NCBI RefSeq assembly: GCF_010093535.1
Contig: NW_022985202.1
Location: 411,735 to 475,734 of the forward strand
Direction of reading: 5' to 3'
DNA length: 64,000 nt
DNA from: Lindgomyces ingoldianus
Lineage: Eukaryota > Ascomycota > Dothideomycetes > Pleosporales > Lindgomycetaceae
Below, in pieces: positions 23,557 to 35,117 of this stretch. The notes under the pieces are model-generated. The model had not been told where the DNA came from. It saw only the letters and a list, made by a program, of their open reading frames with translations, and searched no databases. The position numbers and the translations under genes were made by a program. The first letter of the stretch is position 1. The number at the start of each line of letters is the position of its first letter.

Positions 23557-24287
23557 ATGGCAGCCACCAACCCCTCAAACCCCCCAACCTCATCTCCAGC
23601 TCCCATCACCGCCCCCACTTCTACCACCGCAGCTGCAACCGAAACCCAACCCCCCATTTCCCCCGTCCAACGCTCATCCTCCTTCCAGCACAAAACATCT
23701 CCCGCTGTCCCTCCTACCCACTCTTTCATCGAAACAAATACGCCTGCCATAAATGATACCCCGGTAGAGTTGGATAGTGTGCCTGCAAGCCTAAAAGGAG
23801 GTAAACGGAGGAACACGGCAGGCGAGGGAGAAGGCGGAGTAGTGAGTCCGAATTTAGGAGAGGAGGAAGATATCAATCAGGAGTTTTTGGGGGAGGGGAA
23901 GGATGGGGTGAGCAAGGAACTGCGGGCTGTGAGTTGGTTTTTCCCTTGCTGGGTGGTATTTGACAAGCTTCCGAAGCCATAAACCAACCCAGTTCATCTC
24001 ACCTCAGCACATCCCAGCGATGTGCAAGCATTACTACACCTCTCCCCCTCTCTCCCCCTCTCTCCCCCCACCTCGCTCTACCGATGCTGACTACAATGAT
24101 ACCACAGAAACGAGCAGCGATGCTTGCCTCGCGATCGAAAGACCCCGCTGTTCTAGTCGACCTTCCACAGGAACCTACGGCCGAGGAAGTCGAGGCTGCG
24201 AAGAGTGGGGAGGGGACCGTGACGCCCGGGTTGGCAAATCGGGAATTTGAGAAGTTGGATAGGGTGGATGCGGTAGGGGAGAGGTGA
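23557..24287 (+). CDS. Small low-complexity protein, hypothetical
   Basis: Two exons (23557-23928 and 24108-24287) joined by a phase-0, 179-bp intron with GTGAGT donor, CTGAC branch point and CAG acceptor. The product is 183 residues. The first 60 are Ala/Pro/Thr/Ser-rich. The C-terminal half is charged and more conserved-looking (KRAAMLASRSKDPAVLVDLP, then PTAEEVEAAKSGE). No signal peptide or membrane segment. The intron carries a CTCTCCCC-type pyrimidine repeat (about 24041-24072). I do not recognise the family; splice quality and composition favour a real gene. Confidence 0.6.
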
Positions 24288-27200
24288 TGATCATGTCATT
24301 TATGGGGTGCTGTTGGAGGCTAGTAGATATAGGTAGGAATGGAGGTTTGAGGTTAGGAAGTTTGAGGTTGGCAAGTAGGGAGGGTTCAAACGGCATTTTC
24401 CACGAGCTAAAGGAAATTGCGGAAAGATTAGGAGATCGAGAAGTCATAGAGCTGTGGAGTTGGTGGTAGAAATGGACGGTTCCAAATCGCGATTTAGAAG
24501 CTTGATAGGTCATGCACATAAATGTTGTAGACCGAGCGTATTACACGTGTGTCATGAATATGTGATGGTACCTTGACACCTTTTTTGGAATACCTCCCGT
24601 TGTTCAATATTGTTCACTAGATGACACGACATCTCTCGAAGGCTCCGAAATCTACAAGAACGAGGCTCGTTAGCACATCTTCCAGTCAACAACCAACATT
24701 CGAGCCCTGTCATTCACCCAAGAGATACTATTGTACAATCACAATCATTTGTGAGGTGCCCCTGCCTATTGGTGGTGTATTAGCTAGCCATCTAAAATTC
24801 TGCTCTCCTTTAGCTGTTGGAAGAGCTCTGGCTCCAAAAACTTGCTGATCGTGACGTCCTCAGCCAGAGTCTCCCTGTAGGCGAAACATAATTATCGAGA
24901 GAGATTCCGGTGTTGATTGCAAGGGTCAACGGGCTCATCACGTGGCTTTCCCCGCCACCCTTCCTCCTAGGCGTATGAACTCCTCCACCACCTCGCATTT
25001 CACTTTCCTCTTCCTATAGGTCTACTATCTTTCTCCCTCGAACATTAAAAGTAAAACTCATTCAGTTCATGTCTGGGTCTCCGTTTCCTTGAGTCTCCAA
25101 GCTCAGGAGCGAATATGGAATGGCTGGTCGTCCCAGCAGTGCGGCTAAAAAGAAGCACTCGCAAATGATATGGCTCTGAGCTAGACTACCAGCCCTGACT
25201 GGGCCTAGAAATTAGGAATGGGGTGTTTTATGTGTGTTTAGTTTGCTTTGCGCTGTGGCTTGTTCTAGGAGACTAAAACAAGAATATCAGAACGGTATGT
25301 CTTGCCTTTTCGGAATCCTGGTACTAAAAACTGCAAGAAGAAAGAGCCATGTTCTGCGCGTTCGGAATCCTGGATTTCAATGTTTTCCTCGGCGGGACCG
25401 GTGCCTAGCTGACTGGTTGGATGGATGGCCGCAGGTATATAAACCCCCTCTCTTTCCGTGTCAATCTCGGAGAACTACGACTGGGGCTTCCTCCCTATAG
25501 AGGCGGGAACTAAATCAGCCCGATTAACACCTATGGTGCTTGTGTGTCTGGGTCTAATATCTTCGGGCAAGATGATAATGCTTCACATGTCGCACTTGCA
25601 GGTAAAAAAAAACCCTCATTCGACGTCCCATGGCTTCACTCTGCTGGTTGGATAAGAGTCTGGCTGCAGTAAGGCTCCGGATTGCAGGTCCAACAAAGAG
25701 ATCGAAAGACGCGCATCATGGCGACCACTTTCTAGCGGAATGAAAAGCCGTTGATGGAGCTGCATGGTTCGACTACTGGGAAATAAAAGCTTTATCAATC
25801 ACACTCCACAGCCTTAGTTGCTAGTGGAATAAGAAATCTTTCCAACTATGTCATGGCTGTGGCCACTAGGGAACAAATATCTTGCTGAACACCCCGAATG
25901 GCTTACTCCGGATACTAGCGGAATAAAAGGCTCACCATCAGGTTCCATGGTTCCGACTCAATTTCGCGTCTTCCATGCCATAACTAAAAGTTCACGATGT
26001 CTGAAGGCAGTGTTGTTGCTTTCGCCGGGACCCCAAAAGGGAATAACTACTGGTGCAAGGACAACTATGGCTCTGATATTGCAGCTTCGCGGTCTTGCTG
26101 CCTCACCTATTGGGGAGTGGAGAGGGGTAGAAGGGGCTGATAGGTTTTGTCGTGTACGTACTACCCCTAGTTTTCAGCACGTGTTATTCTCGCAATTCTC
26201 AAGTGTATAACACCCCTGTTCCCTGAAATATTGACTCCACTGCTAAGCTTCTCCTTTAGAGTGAGCGAACACAAGTAACAGGCGGAAAATCTATGCTATC
26301 TGTCTCTCTGTCTCTAAAAATCGTCAAGGCAGCTCCGCAATAGTTTCGCCCTTTCAGCATCCTAGAATAAAGATACTATCGGCCCGTTGTATGCTAGCTT
26401 AGGTCTCCCTCTCCTGCATGCTGGTAAAGCAACTAGAAGACACCAATAACGACTAGATCTCTGCTCTTCTCTTCTCGATCGCTTCTTGGGAAGAGAAATG
26501 ATAACACAAAGATAGCCTTAAATGGTGTGTAGTGCGGTCTAGAAGATGTACTCATGAGCGAAATGGAGTATTTGAAGCTAAAGCTGAGGATAAGGCTGAG
26601 GTTAGAGATAAATAAATAAAATTGGCCATGACAACGGCGATGGTGGAGTGTTTGTTTAGATATGGTGATAACCGCCAAACCAACCACCGGAACGCCTAAA
26701 AACTTAGGGATTCTTGGATGAAGATAAAGTTTTGAGAGAATTGCGATGGTTTGTTGTTCGCTACCTTGCACTGGAAACAGAAAGTTTCTCCCAGCTATTC
26801 CGTGTGGCTATCCTTCAATGCTGCAGGGAATAGAAGCAAAATGAACCCAGTAAAATTACAACGTTGGGTGAGAAAGACCATACCACAATCTATCGATGAT
26901 GCTAACCACCGCATCCAAGCCCCTTTCCTTACCCCTTAAATCCCATACCCGCCAAACCACCAACACTTCACCATCCATTTTCACCGCCCTAACGTCAACG
27001 CACTAGGTGCTCATTTTTGGAGTTCTGGTCTCCCGCTCATACGTGAACATTAAATAATACTTTCTAGAAGGTTCCGATACCCTGGTTCTGCTCTAGGATA
27101 CCGATGTGAAGGAGTCAGCCCCTAAAGCCTGTTGCAGGATTAATGGACTGTATCGGGCGAATTCGTAGCTATGTAATCACCACATCTTGCCCCTGAGGCA

Positions 27201-27750
27201 GAATATCTCCTGGATAACTCGGCATAAATATATGCATTTTATTGACTTTTTGCTTAACTCTGGCAAGGAGACTGAAAAATATATTCAAGCCCAATTATCT
27301 TCCGTGTTGGACGACAACATTCTATGGAGGATTCTAAACCCACTCCCTTGGAGGGCAGATAAGTGATAATACCCCTAAAATCTAGCGTCTACCTAATCCT
27401 ACCGCTTTTCAGACATATCTACATGTCAGCGGAACGGGCTCGTCATCCTGCGCTAAAACTGTGTTACTATGTGGCACCAAAACCATGCGCCAATGTAAAT
27501 TTAGCAGAGCCGACCTCGAGTTCTCAACGGAGCATGCGGTAAAGGAAGTTGCCTGGTTTCCTTCTTTAGCCCTCTTAGCCCCATTATTTGCGGTCAATGA
27601 CGATGTCCGTGAAACCCGCCCCTATAATATATGCCACAGCTTTAAATTAGGACCCCTTGCCGGAAAGTATTGGAACGCAGTTTCATCTCGATTTGAGGCA
27701 ATCAATCTCTTTTCTACATTTCCTGTGTCATGGCAAATTGTTATTCGTTA
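24288..27750. other. Gene-poor region with degenerate repeats
   Basis: About 3.5 kb without a convincing gene. Frames such as 26433-26771 (minus) lack family features. A loose repeat based on CTAGYGGAATAAAA recurs between 25732 and 25930, and TTCGGAATCCTGG occurs twice near 25310 and 25360. The region may be old decayed repeat DNA. Confidence 0.45.
25732..25960. repeat. Degenerate tandem repeat, unit about 40-49 bp
   Basis: Five units start with CTAG/CTAC followed by a GGAATAAA-like core at 25732, 25773, 25821, 25866 and 25915. The first and last also share CATGGTTC(C)GA downstream. Divergence is high, so the unit boundaries are approximate. Confidence 0.45.
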
Positions 27751-28596
27751 CAGGGGGCATTCTCTCCTTATGATGGAAAATTGTACATACCCTGCAATCT
27801 AACTGCCGTCGAAAACGGGAAACACACAGCCTGTTGCGCCGAAGGAGATCTCTGCGCAACTAATGGCTTATGTCGTAACCGAGGTGATACAACGAACAAT
27901 TAGTTCTAGAGGGTTGGATGCACTGATAAGTCGTTCAAAGACCCCGTATGTCCTAATTACTGTGGGGAATTTGGTAATCTCCCTTTTTACCTGTGATAGT
28001 TTCTCGATGTGACTACGCTTAGGGGTGATGTGTGTAATTTAATAACGTGCTGAATAGACAAGGAGATCCAGAATCACCTTGCCTACCAATGTCCACAAAA
28101 GGGAACATGGTGATGCGCAAGAGGCGCAGAGGGAATGTTCAATCAAAATAGCATTACATGTTGCAGTATTGATGAGCTCGTCTTCAAGACGGACGATCCC
28201 GTATTTTACACGACGGCAGTGGCGAGTCTGATTCAAAGCACGATTATCGCTACACATCTAACTGCTTCTACTCTGACAATACTGTCCACGACTATGGCGA
28301 GCACTGCCGCTGAAAATGGAACAACTACGCAATCGACGACCACGGTATCAATACCTTTTTCTAACCCTGGTACTGGCATTGCCGCGCCAAGAAACCCTTC
28401 ATCTCAAGCACTCGCGATTGGAGTCTCAGTTAGAGCCGTTGTCACATTGCTTCTCACATCTGTTGTGGGTTTCATATCGTGGAGGCTAGGTCGACGACGT
28501 CAACAGGAGTCAAAGTCGGCTGCAGAGACCGAGGGATCGAGCACGAGCGCTGCGCTGCAGTGGAGTTGTCTGATGAAAGCTTTCTGCATGAGATAG
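27751..28596 (+). pseudogene. Broken cysteine-rich single-pass membrane protein gene
   Basis: One frame carries a recognisable fungal surface-protein pattern: a Cys-rich N-terminal part (PYDGKLYIPCN, HTACCAEGDLCATNGLC, then GCTDKSFKDPVCPNYCGEFG), a second Cys-rich part (YQCPQKGTW...CA, NSITCCSIDELVFK), a Ser/Thr-rich linker, and one membrane span (about ALAIGVSVRAVVTLLLTSVV) followed by RRRQQ. Stops interrupt it at 27901, 27907 and 28111; the last follows a Trp codon where relatives have a second Trp (TGG to TGA). An intron between about 27960 and 28050 is likely. The part from 28135 stays open to a TAG at 28594-28596. A 5' exon with signal peptide was not found. Relatives are cell-wall sensor-like proteins of unknown role. 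Confidence 0.65.
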
Positions 28597-31500
28597 ATAG
28601 TAAAATAATGACCCTTGAACTTGAATAAAGAGAGGGTAATTTGGGCGTATAATGAGGAGCGATTTTGAGAGGGAAGATTAATATTTCTAGAGACGATGTA
28701 GGACTGACTTAATTTAGGCCGATAGTAGCATCCTCTTAATAATGTTGAACTTTAACCCGGAGGTTTGGCAGGTTAAATCTACCATTTCCTTGTCCTGTAT
28801 CATCCGGTAAGATTCCGTAGGATATGAGCTGTACTTTCTGGGGGTTGGTACTCTTCTTTTGCTTCTGCGAATCACTAAAAAGTCGAAGGAATTTTTGGCA
28901 GCTATCGTCTAATTGTTTTCCTACATCGGCGCCTGCTTTCTTGGACTTGGTCGTGTCTTTTAGGTGCTTTCTACTAGTGTTGACCATTGGCGGGCAGGAT
29001 TCCCGGGCTATAGGATTATCAGCCTGTAGGGGAATTAAATGGGGCATAAATTGTCAACCAAACATCAAGGCCCCAGGGTGAGGACTTCATCTTCAAGAAG
29101 TAATGGTAGATTGCTAGTGGACAACTCTCTAAAAGCATTCAGTCTATATTTTAGGCTAGACCGCTTCAGTACGGGCGTCTTGGATGTCTTTGATGAGCAG
29201 ACTAGGCAGGGAGCCTCTATACTGATTTTTTCTTTTGCAGTTATGAAGCTCCCGAGGTCCACCACTGCTGCCTACTATAGTTACTTTCTGCCTTATCGTT
29301 CTTTTTACCGCGGTAGGCTGTGATGCTGTTAGTACAACTTCCGTGTGGACCTTATAATCGCATTTAGTTTTGCTATCTACAATCCTACCCTTACTCCTAT
29401 CTAGGTTTTTATTACAATCTTCTAGTGAGGGTAATCTAATCTGCCCGTAATGCTGATTCCAGATCTTTCTTCTTTCCTGCTCAGACAGCCACCGCCGCAA
29501 CCAGACCGGAGCCTTTCTTTCCCTTCCCCTAGACCTACATGCCAGTGCTAATCACAAATATGCCTCATCTACTAATAAGTAGAGAATCATGGCCCTAGGA
29601 GGGGTAGAATGTGGAGCTTGGAGAGAAACGAGAGAAGATAGATTTATTCCTTACCACTGTTACCAGGTCTAAAATCCTGCCCCTTTTCTGGTAAGCTACG
29701 CTTTATAATTTAGTCCAAGGCGTTATATTCTACAGCTAGCACTCTCCCCCTAAACTAGATTAAGCCTAGGCAACAGCTTAATCTAGAAGGCATAGAAACA
29801 CAGGGGAGAAACTAGGGCAGCGCGTTAGATTATCCCTTAGCTAGTAGGACCAGCTATTTAGTTAAGCCTTAAGTGTCGCACGTGAAATTGGTTCACGTGA
29901 CCTAGCGCAGGGTGAATGTGGGTCCTTCACTTCTCACCTCTTTCCTGCTCAGGACTAGCGCCCTTTTAGCTACTATATATTTATCTCTGAGCTCTCTCGA
30001 GCTCCAGAGACTTTACACCTCACATCAATCTACCTAGGTCGTCTCTCATTACCTAATTGACTGCTCCGTGCTCTTCACCATCCGTCAGCTCTAACCCTGC
30101 GATATTAAGGACTGCTGCAGTGGAAGTGTGTAGTATCAACTCTGCAACAGGTGTCAGAACCATTAGTCTAGTCTACGTCACATGGCCTGCACTATATAAG
30201 ACCTTTACAAATTGTACCAAGTTTGTAGCAATTTATCTATCTAACACTTAAATACTACAAAGTTATCTGCCTTTATTACTGTCCTGTGACTGCGCTGTCT
30301 AGAATATATATACAGTCCTAACAACAGAATAGAGTAGAGCTTATGCAGTATGAGGGAGACTATACCCTCTAACTTGCGACGTATCTAGTTAAGAAAGTAC
30401 CTTGCTATTGTTTCCACCGCCTTCCCCGTGCTGCGTCTTAGTAGATACTGCACCAGTAATTACTCTACTAACTTCCTCTATAATATAGGCATGCATCCTT
30501 AGCGCCGGTTGCTCTAGGTAGGTATGTTCTGTGCTAGATTACAAACCCACCGTGTAAGAACAACAGGCTTATAGATTCTATCCTCGTGTTCTTTACGGAT
30601 AGCTGTGACAGATCCCCTTGGTCTTCTTTAGCAAAATTGTTAAATTTGCTCTCCCTAAATATCTCCTAGCCTATTAAGTGCTAGCGTTAACTATAAGCCA
30701 CCTTATTACCGGACTTATTTCTTAAGAGAGGTGCAATAAGTAGGACAGGCAATGTGAGAGATATCGAGCAGGAAGCACGAGGCACAGAGAGGGAATGCAG
30801 GATAGGGGTGTGTGTAGCAGAGCTACAAGAGAGAGAGTAAACCTTAGTGTCGGAGGCAGAGGTACGGAGGCCGAGGAGCCTATATACCCCGTTCCAGGCC
30901 CAGAGTACTCAGGGGTTGGATGGCTGTAACATAACCGTGGCAGGCAAGGTCTAACCTAACGTTGTTAGCGCATGATTTTATACCTAAGGCAAAGTCCTAA
31001 TTCCATACAGTACTGTTATAGGATGGTAGAAAGCAGCAGCAAAGAAGATATCTACAGTATAAGCTTCTTTATGTCTATAAAAGACAACTCTGCCTAAATA
31101 TTTCTCTCGGGTAGTTAGCAAAACAAGAATAGGTATCTTAAGAGTTTCACTGTAAGCTAGTGCCTTAAGATAGGGTCTTGCTAATCTTGCTGTTGTACTT
31201 AGACTGTAGGTGACAAGAACCTACCTAGAAGAGGGTAGAGTAATAATTATGTATTATAATTTACTTAACTAGATTAATGCGCTTTACATGACAACTGTGA
31301 ACAATTAGAGCTAGCGGCTAGAGATGCTTAATATCTGGTGGGTATTGATATAGATATAGCAGCTATGAAGTTAGGATATGCGGAGGAGACTGAGTTAGGG
31401 AGGTGGACGGAGCGAAGGGCGCGAGTATATAAAGCGGCCCATCTTCCCTATCATAGTTTCTGCCCTACTTTCGAATCTTCTCCTCCGCCATACAGTTATT

Positions 31501-31795
31501 GATCGCTTTTACCTGCCTACCTTAGCCACACAACTATCAAAATATATACTGCTCTCTCCTCCAGGCCCCAACAGGCGGCTGTCCATACCCATACGGACAT
31601 GGCACTTTGTCTTCCGCTAGTCTACGATCACATCTGCTTTTGCTCTCGTCTTTCTGGTTCTACCATTAAGTAATGCCTACAGTACTATGTCACAAGAGTA
31701 AGAAAGCGTCCTATTCCGTGGCAGAATGTAGAGCAAGAAAGGCCACGAAGCCAGTCTGGGTCGGTAATCTAAACGTCCAACCAAGAAAGCGAACG
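28597..31795. repeat. AT-rich repeat island, probably decayed transposon
   Basis: About 3.2 kb, rich in TA-type dinucleotides and stop codons, with scattered TATA-like boxes (TATATAAAG near 31424; CTATATAAGA near 30193). Two minus-strand fragments at its left edge (29500-29156 and 29047-28736) have protein-like composition but no recognisable domain. No transposase or polymerase motif could be made out, so the class is unknown. Edges are approximate. Confidence 0.45.
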
Positions 31796-33531
31796 TCATC
31801 GACACCCTTTCACCTCCCGCAAAATCCTCAACATACTACCCGGCCACCACTGCTCCTGACTATGGCTCTCCTCCGGCCACAACCTACCCACAAAATTATC
31901 GCCATATCTATTCACCATCCCCGTAAGCGTGACAATCGGCAGCTTCCCAATCCACCACGACTCTTCCTCGACCAAAAACATGAGCACGGACCAGTGTGCA
32001 TAGATGTCGAGAGCAAGAGCCTGCTCCTTTGTCAATTGTGATAATGTGTGACTGGATGCAGGTGGGCTTTCTAGTCGCTGGTCAAGTAGCGGAAGGACGA
32101 GGTCGAGGTATGCTTGCGGAGCCTGGACAAGGAAGGCGAGAAAATGGTATGTTAGTGGTTCTGTGGGCCGTAGAATCGCATGTCCGCTCGCATAGCATCG
32201 CAGCCACAATCCTGTTCGCGGTTCCTTCGCCGTGAGTCTGGTAGGTCGTGGTGCGGATGAGTCTGATTGGGAGAATGCCTTGGTTCTGATGTTGACAAGG
32301 AATTCGAAGGCGGTGGCGCAGGCAGATGATTGATTTCGCTCGTGACCAACATTGCTGTGGAGGAGAGACTTCAGACGCTCTTGAAGCCTGGATAACGCTG
32401 CTTGACTGGTCGCAGCGATGATTGGGAACATGACATGCGTGCGCGATGGAGGCAGTGGCGTTGAGCCATTAACGCTTAGCAACGGCGACGGTGTGTCTGC
32501 TGCAAGTCTAGTCTCTGGGGGCGCAATCGACTCGCGTGAATCCAATGCTTGGACCGTCGCCCTTATTCCCCGCATCATGACTATTACATCTCTTGGAGTC
32601 GTTGAGAGGAGTTTGTGGGACTTGCTCGTCTTCCTTTTGCTTGATATCCAATGGCTTACTTGCTGGCTCACCGTCGTGAAAGGGACTAACAGCAAGGCAC
32701 TCGCCAAGAGAAGTTCCATTTCTGAAGTACGTGTATCAGGCTGTGCGATCAAGTCTCTCATCTGCTCGCTCGCCAGATTGCAGAGGCGATACCCGGTCAT
32801 CAAGATATGATTGATAGCATCTAGGCTGGGAGGAGGTTCTTCATCTATCATGTCACCACATATACAAACTGCAGAAAGGGCTTGCAGTGAATAGAAGACC
32901 ATTTTGTTGCGCAATGCCAGAGCTGGTATGGCCGTTTGGAATGCATCCTGACCTCCAGGAAAGTGCGTCAGTGTACGACTCGTATGCTCCAGGTAATGTT
33001 GGTAGAGGTCGGCATCGGATAGTCGCATGGCAGGATCCCCATTGGCATCGGAGTACGATGCTGCTTCCACAGATGCGGGAGTCAACGGAACTGATGTCTC
33101 AAATGATGGCGAGTCTTCCGAAAATGCAGAGGCATTTGGAGACCCTGAAAAATGGCTGCATGGCGGACTCGGTAAGGATAATGTGTCCCTTGGCTCATCT
33201 GCAGCAGGGGACACTGCTGGTGGGTAACTGCATTTTTGGAAAGTCGATTCGCAGCGCGTGCATGATGGTTTCAGCTCATCGCACTGGAAGATGTCAGCGC
33301 TGCCGTTGTATCTATGTCCAGAAGCGTATTTCGTAACAATATAAAGCCAAGTGCTGCGCTGTAGCATCAAGATTGACCTTTTGCTCAGTCAAATTTACTC
33401 ACCTTTCTTTTCCGCCGCTTGCACGCGAAACACCCCATTCTGGATTTTTGATGTGCCCGTCTCGTTCGAAACATGGCCGAGCTTCTACTGCGATTTCTAG
33501 GATCTTGATCGACATTGTTTTGGCTCGACAT
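31796..33531 (-). CDS. Zn2Cys6 transcription factor, Upc2-like layout
   Basis: Two exons (33531-33403 and 33283-31796) over a 119-bp GTGAGT...CAG intron; 538 residues. The intron lies inside the zinc cluster, after Lys43. Cysteines 34, 37, 44, 51, 54 and 61 fit CX2CX6CX6CX2CX6C (MGCFACKRRKRK + CDELKPSC). The start MSSQNNVDQDPRNRS was chosen because it is in frame and gives a basic lead-in to the cluster. The regulator domain begins with the LYQHYLEHTSRTL pattern and a conserved helix (ALRNKMVFYSLQALSAVCI) typical of the sterol-uptake-control (Upc2/Ecm22-like) branch. That branch often controls nearby metabolic genes; whether it acts on the hydrolase at 35118 is unknown. Confidence 0.86.
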
Positions 33532-34694
33532 TTGTTTTGCATTGCGCATCTGTTACAATCTCATATACCCAACTTCTCGCTACAGCCGTCATTCCCTCGC
33601 TGTGACGCGTTCACCATGAAAACGATGGATTCTTTCTAATGTTAGATGACTACGTGCGGCTGGTCCCTTAAACATCCCCAGGTCGGCTTAGAATTTGCTC
33701 AGCCGCATCCTTGTTTGGTTAAGTCATCCTTGGCCTCGGACACAATCTCTCAGCCCTACGCCAGGGATTTGGAATTATGAGCTCATCAAGCAGAATTACA
33801 AATTACATCAGCTCAGCCTCACCGATTGTCGTTGCAATAATCTAGCAAAGCTCTACCTGAACAAGCATGCCGAACCTAACAATGACAGTGGTAGAAAACT
33901 TGGCGTAAGCTTTTGCTTACAAGTAACTGTCGTCGGAAGGGCGCGGGCGCACAATAACGCCCATCGCGTTTGATGCCGAACCGGTCATGAGTGAGGAATT
34001 GATAGCCCACGTTCGGAGTTGAATCAGTGCACAAATAACGGTCTTGATGTAATCTCGCCTTCCATTAGGCACCTTCAAGGAGGATGTTAACTTGCCGTTG
34101 ATACCACCAAACGGAATTTCGCCGCGTCCATTTTACCAAAGTCGATTCCATTTGTCGTAACATGACCTGGGCCCTTGGCTTTCTCGAGGTGATCTGTGCA
34201 TAGTGCGGTGTGCGAATAGAAAACTATCGCACACTCTTCATGGTTGTGATGTTTTTCGTTACCTTGTTGCTGACCATCTCTTGAGGTTCAACGTGCAATC
34301 TACTGCAGTCGTATTTTTGTTCGTTTTCGAAACATCATTGATAGATCTTTGCCTTCTATTGATACAAATTTTGTGGCTGGAGGTTAGGTCCACCCTCGGA
34401 CACTTAACACGAATTAAGGGCAGTGTTAAGACAACAAGAGAGAATATATTTGAGTAATATATATTCGTTGGAAGGACAGCTTCATAGCAAGACGTCTAAA
34501 CTTGACCCTACCTATCCACGCGTTGCAGCGACAGTATAGGTGTGAATACACCAACTATCGCAGTCCGGCGTCCTTTTTACGTAGGCATTCACTAACGCCA
34601 CTTCTATACGCCCCCCGAGACTTTCCGGGTCACATTAGATATTTGACGATGCGGATCCAATCAGCTTCTAATTTAGTGTGTAGGATTGACTTGT
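33532..34694. other. Intergenic upstream of the second regulator
   Basis: About 1.2 kb upstream of the minus-strand regulator. No gene or clear repeat; somewhat AT-rich. It should contain the regulator's promoter. Confidence 0.45.
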
Positions 34695-34948
34695 AGGGGC
34701 GTATTCGCGACCAGGGGCGTATTCGCTAAACTGACCAGGGACGTATTAACTAGGGGCGTATTCACTAAACTAACTAGGGGCATATGCGCAAGCCTCACCA
34801 GACGTAAGAGCCATTCGCACAATTAACCAAGGGGAGATCTATGAGATTAGCTAAGAGTGTATTTGTAAAACTAACTGGAAGCGTATTTGCAAATTTGACT
34901 AGGGTGGTATTCGCTACACTGGTCGGTGTCCTATTCGCAAACTTGCCC
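34695..34948. repeat. Degenerate 24-bp tandem array, about 11 units
   Basis: Consensus unit close to AGGGGCGTATTCGCTAAACT followed by four more bases (24 bp). Units start at 34695, 34713, 34737, 34752, 34776, 34800, 34829, 34853, 34877, 34901 and 34925. Seven full units are exactly 24 bp, the first is truncated to 18, the third is 15 and the sixth is 29. The array ends 75 bp before the TATA box of the hydrolase gene. Confidence 0.85.
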
Positions 34949-35022
34949 AGATCTATTGGTTCACAATAGGATAAGTCATAGTCTGGAGCAATGACATTGA
35001 GGCGGTGTTGCCCCTTTATGAC

Positions 35023-35030
35023 TATATAAA
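35023..35030 (+). promoter_or_regulatory. TATA box of the secreted hydrolase gene
   Basis: TATATAAA lies 88 bp upstream of the ATG at 35118, a normal distance for a short fungal 5' leader. Confidence 0.6.
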
Positions 35031-35117
35031 CTACCTTTCTACTCTGTGTAGATTTCAGCGGATACTTTCATTCCACACTTTGCTCGATCTACCTTATTCT
35101 CCTCACCGCACTCTGTC

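Noticed and set aside
26433..26771. 112-codon minus-strand frame with hydrophobic stretches
   Set aside because: No signal peptide or family pattern; hydrophobicity follows from AT-rich sequence.
31424..31795. TATATAAAG promoter driving a gene at 31673
   Set aside because: The plus-strand frame at 31673-32041 runs antisense over the end of a well-supported regulator gene and has no family features.
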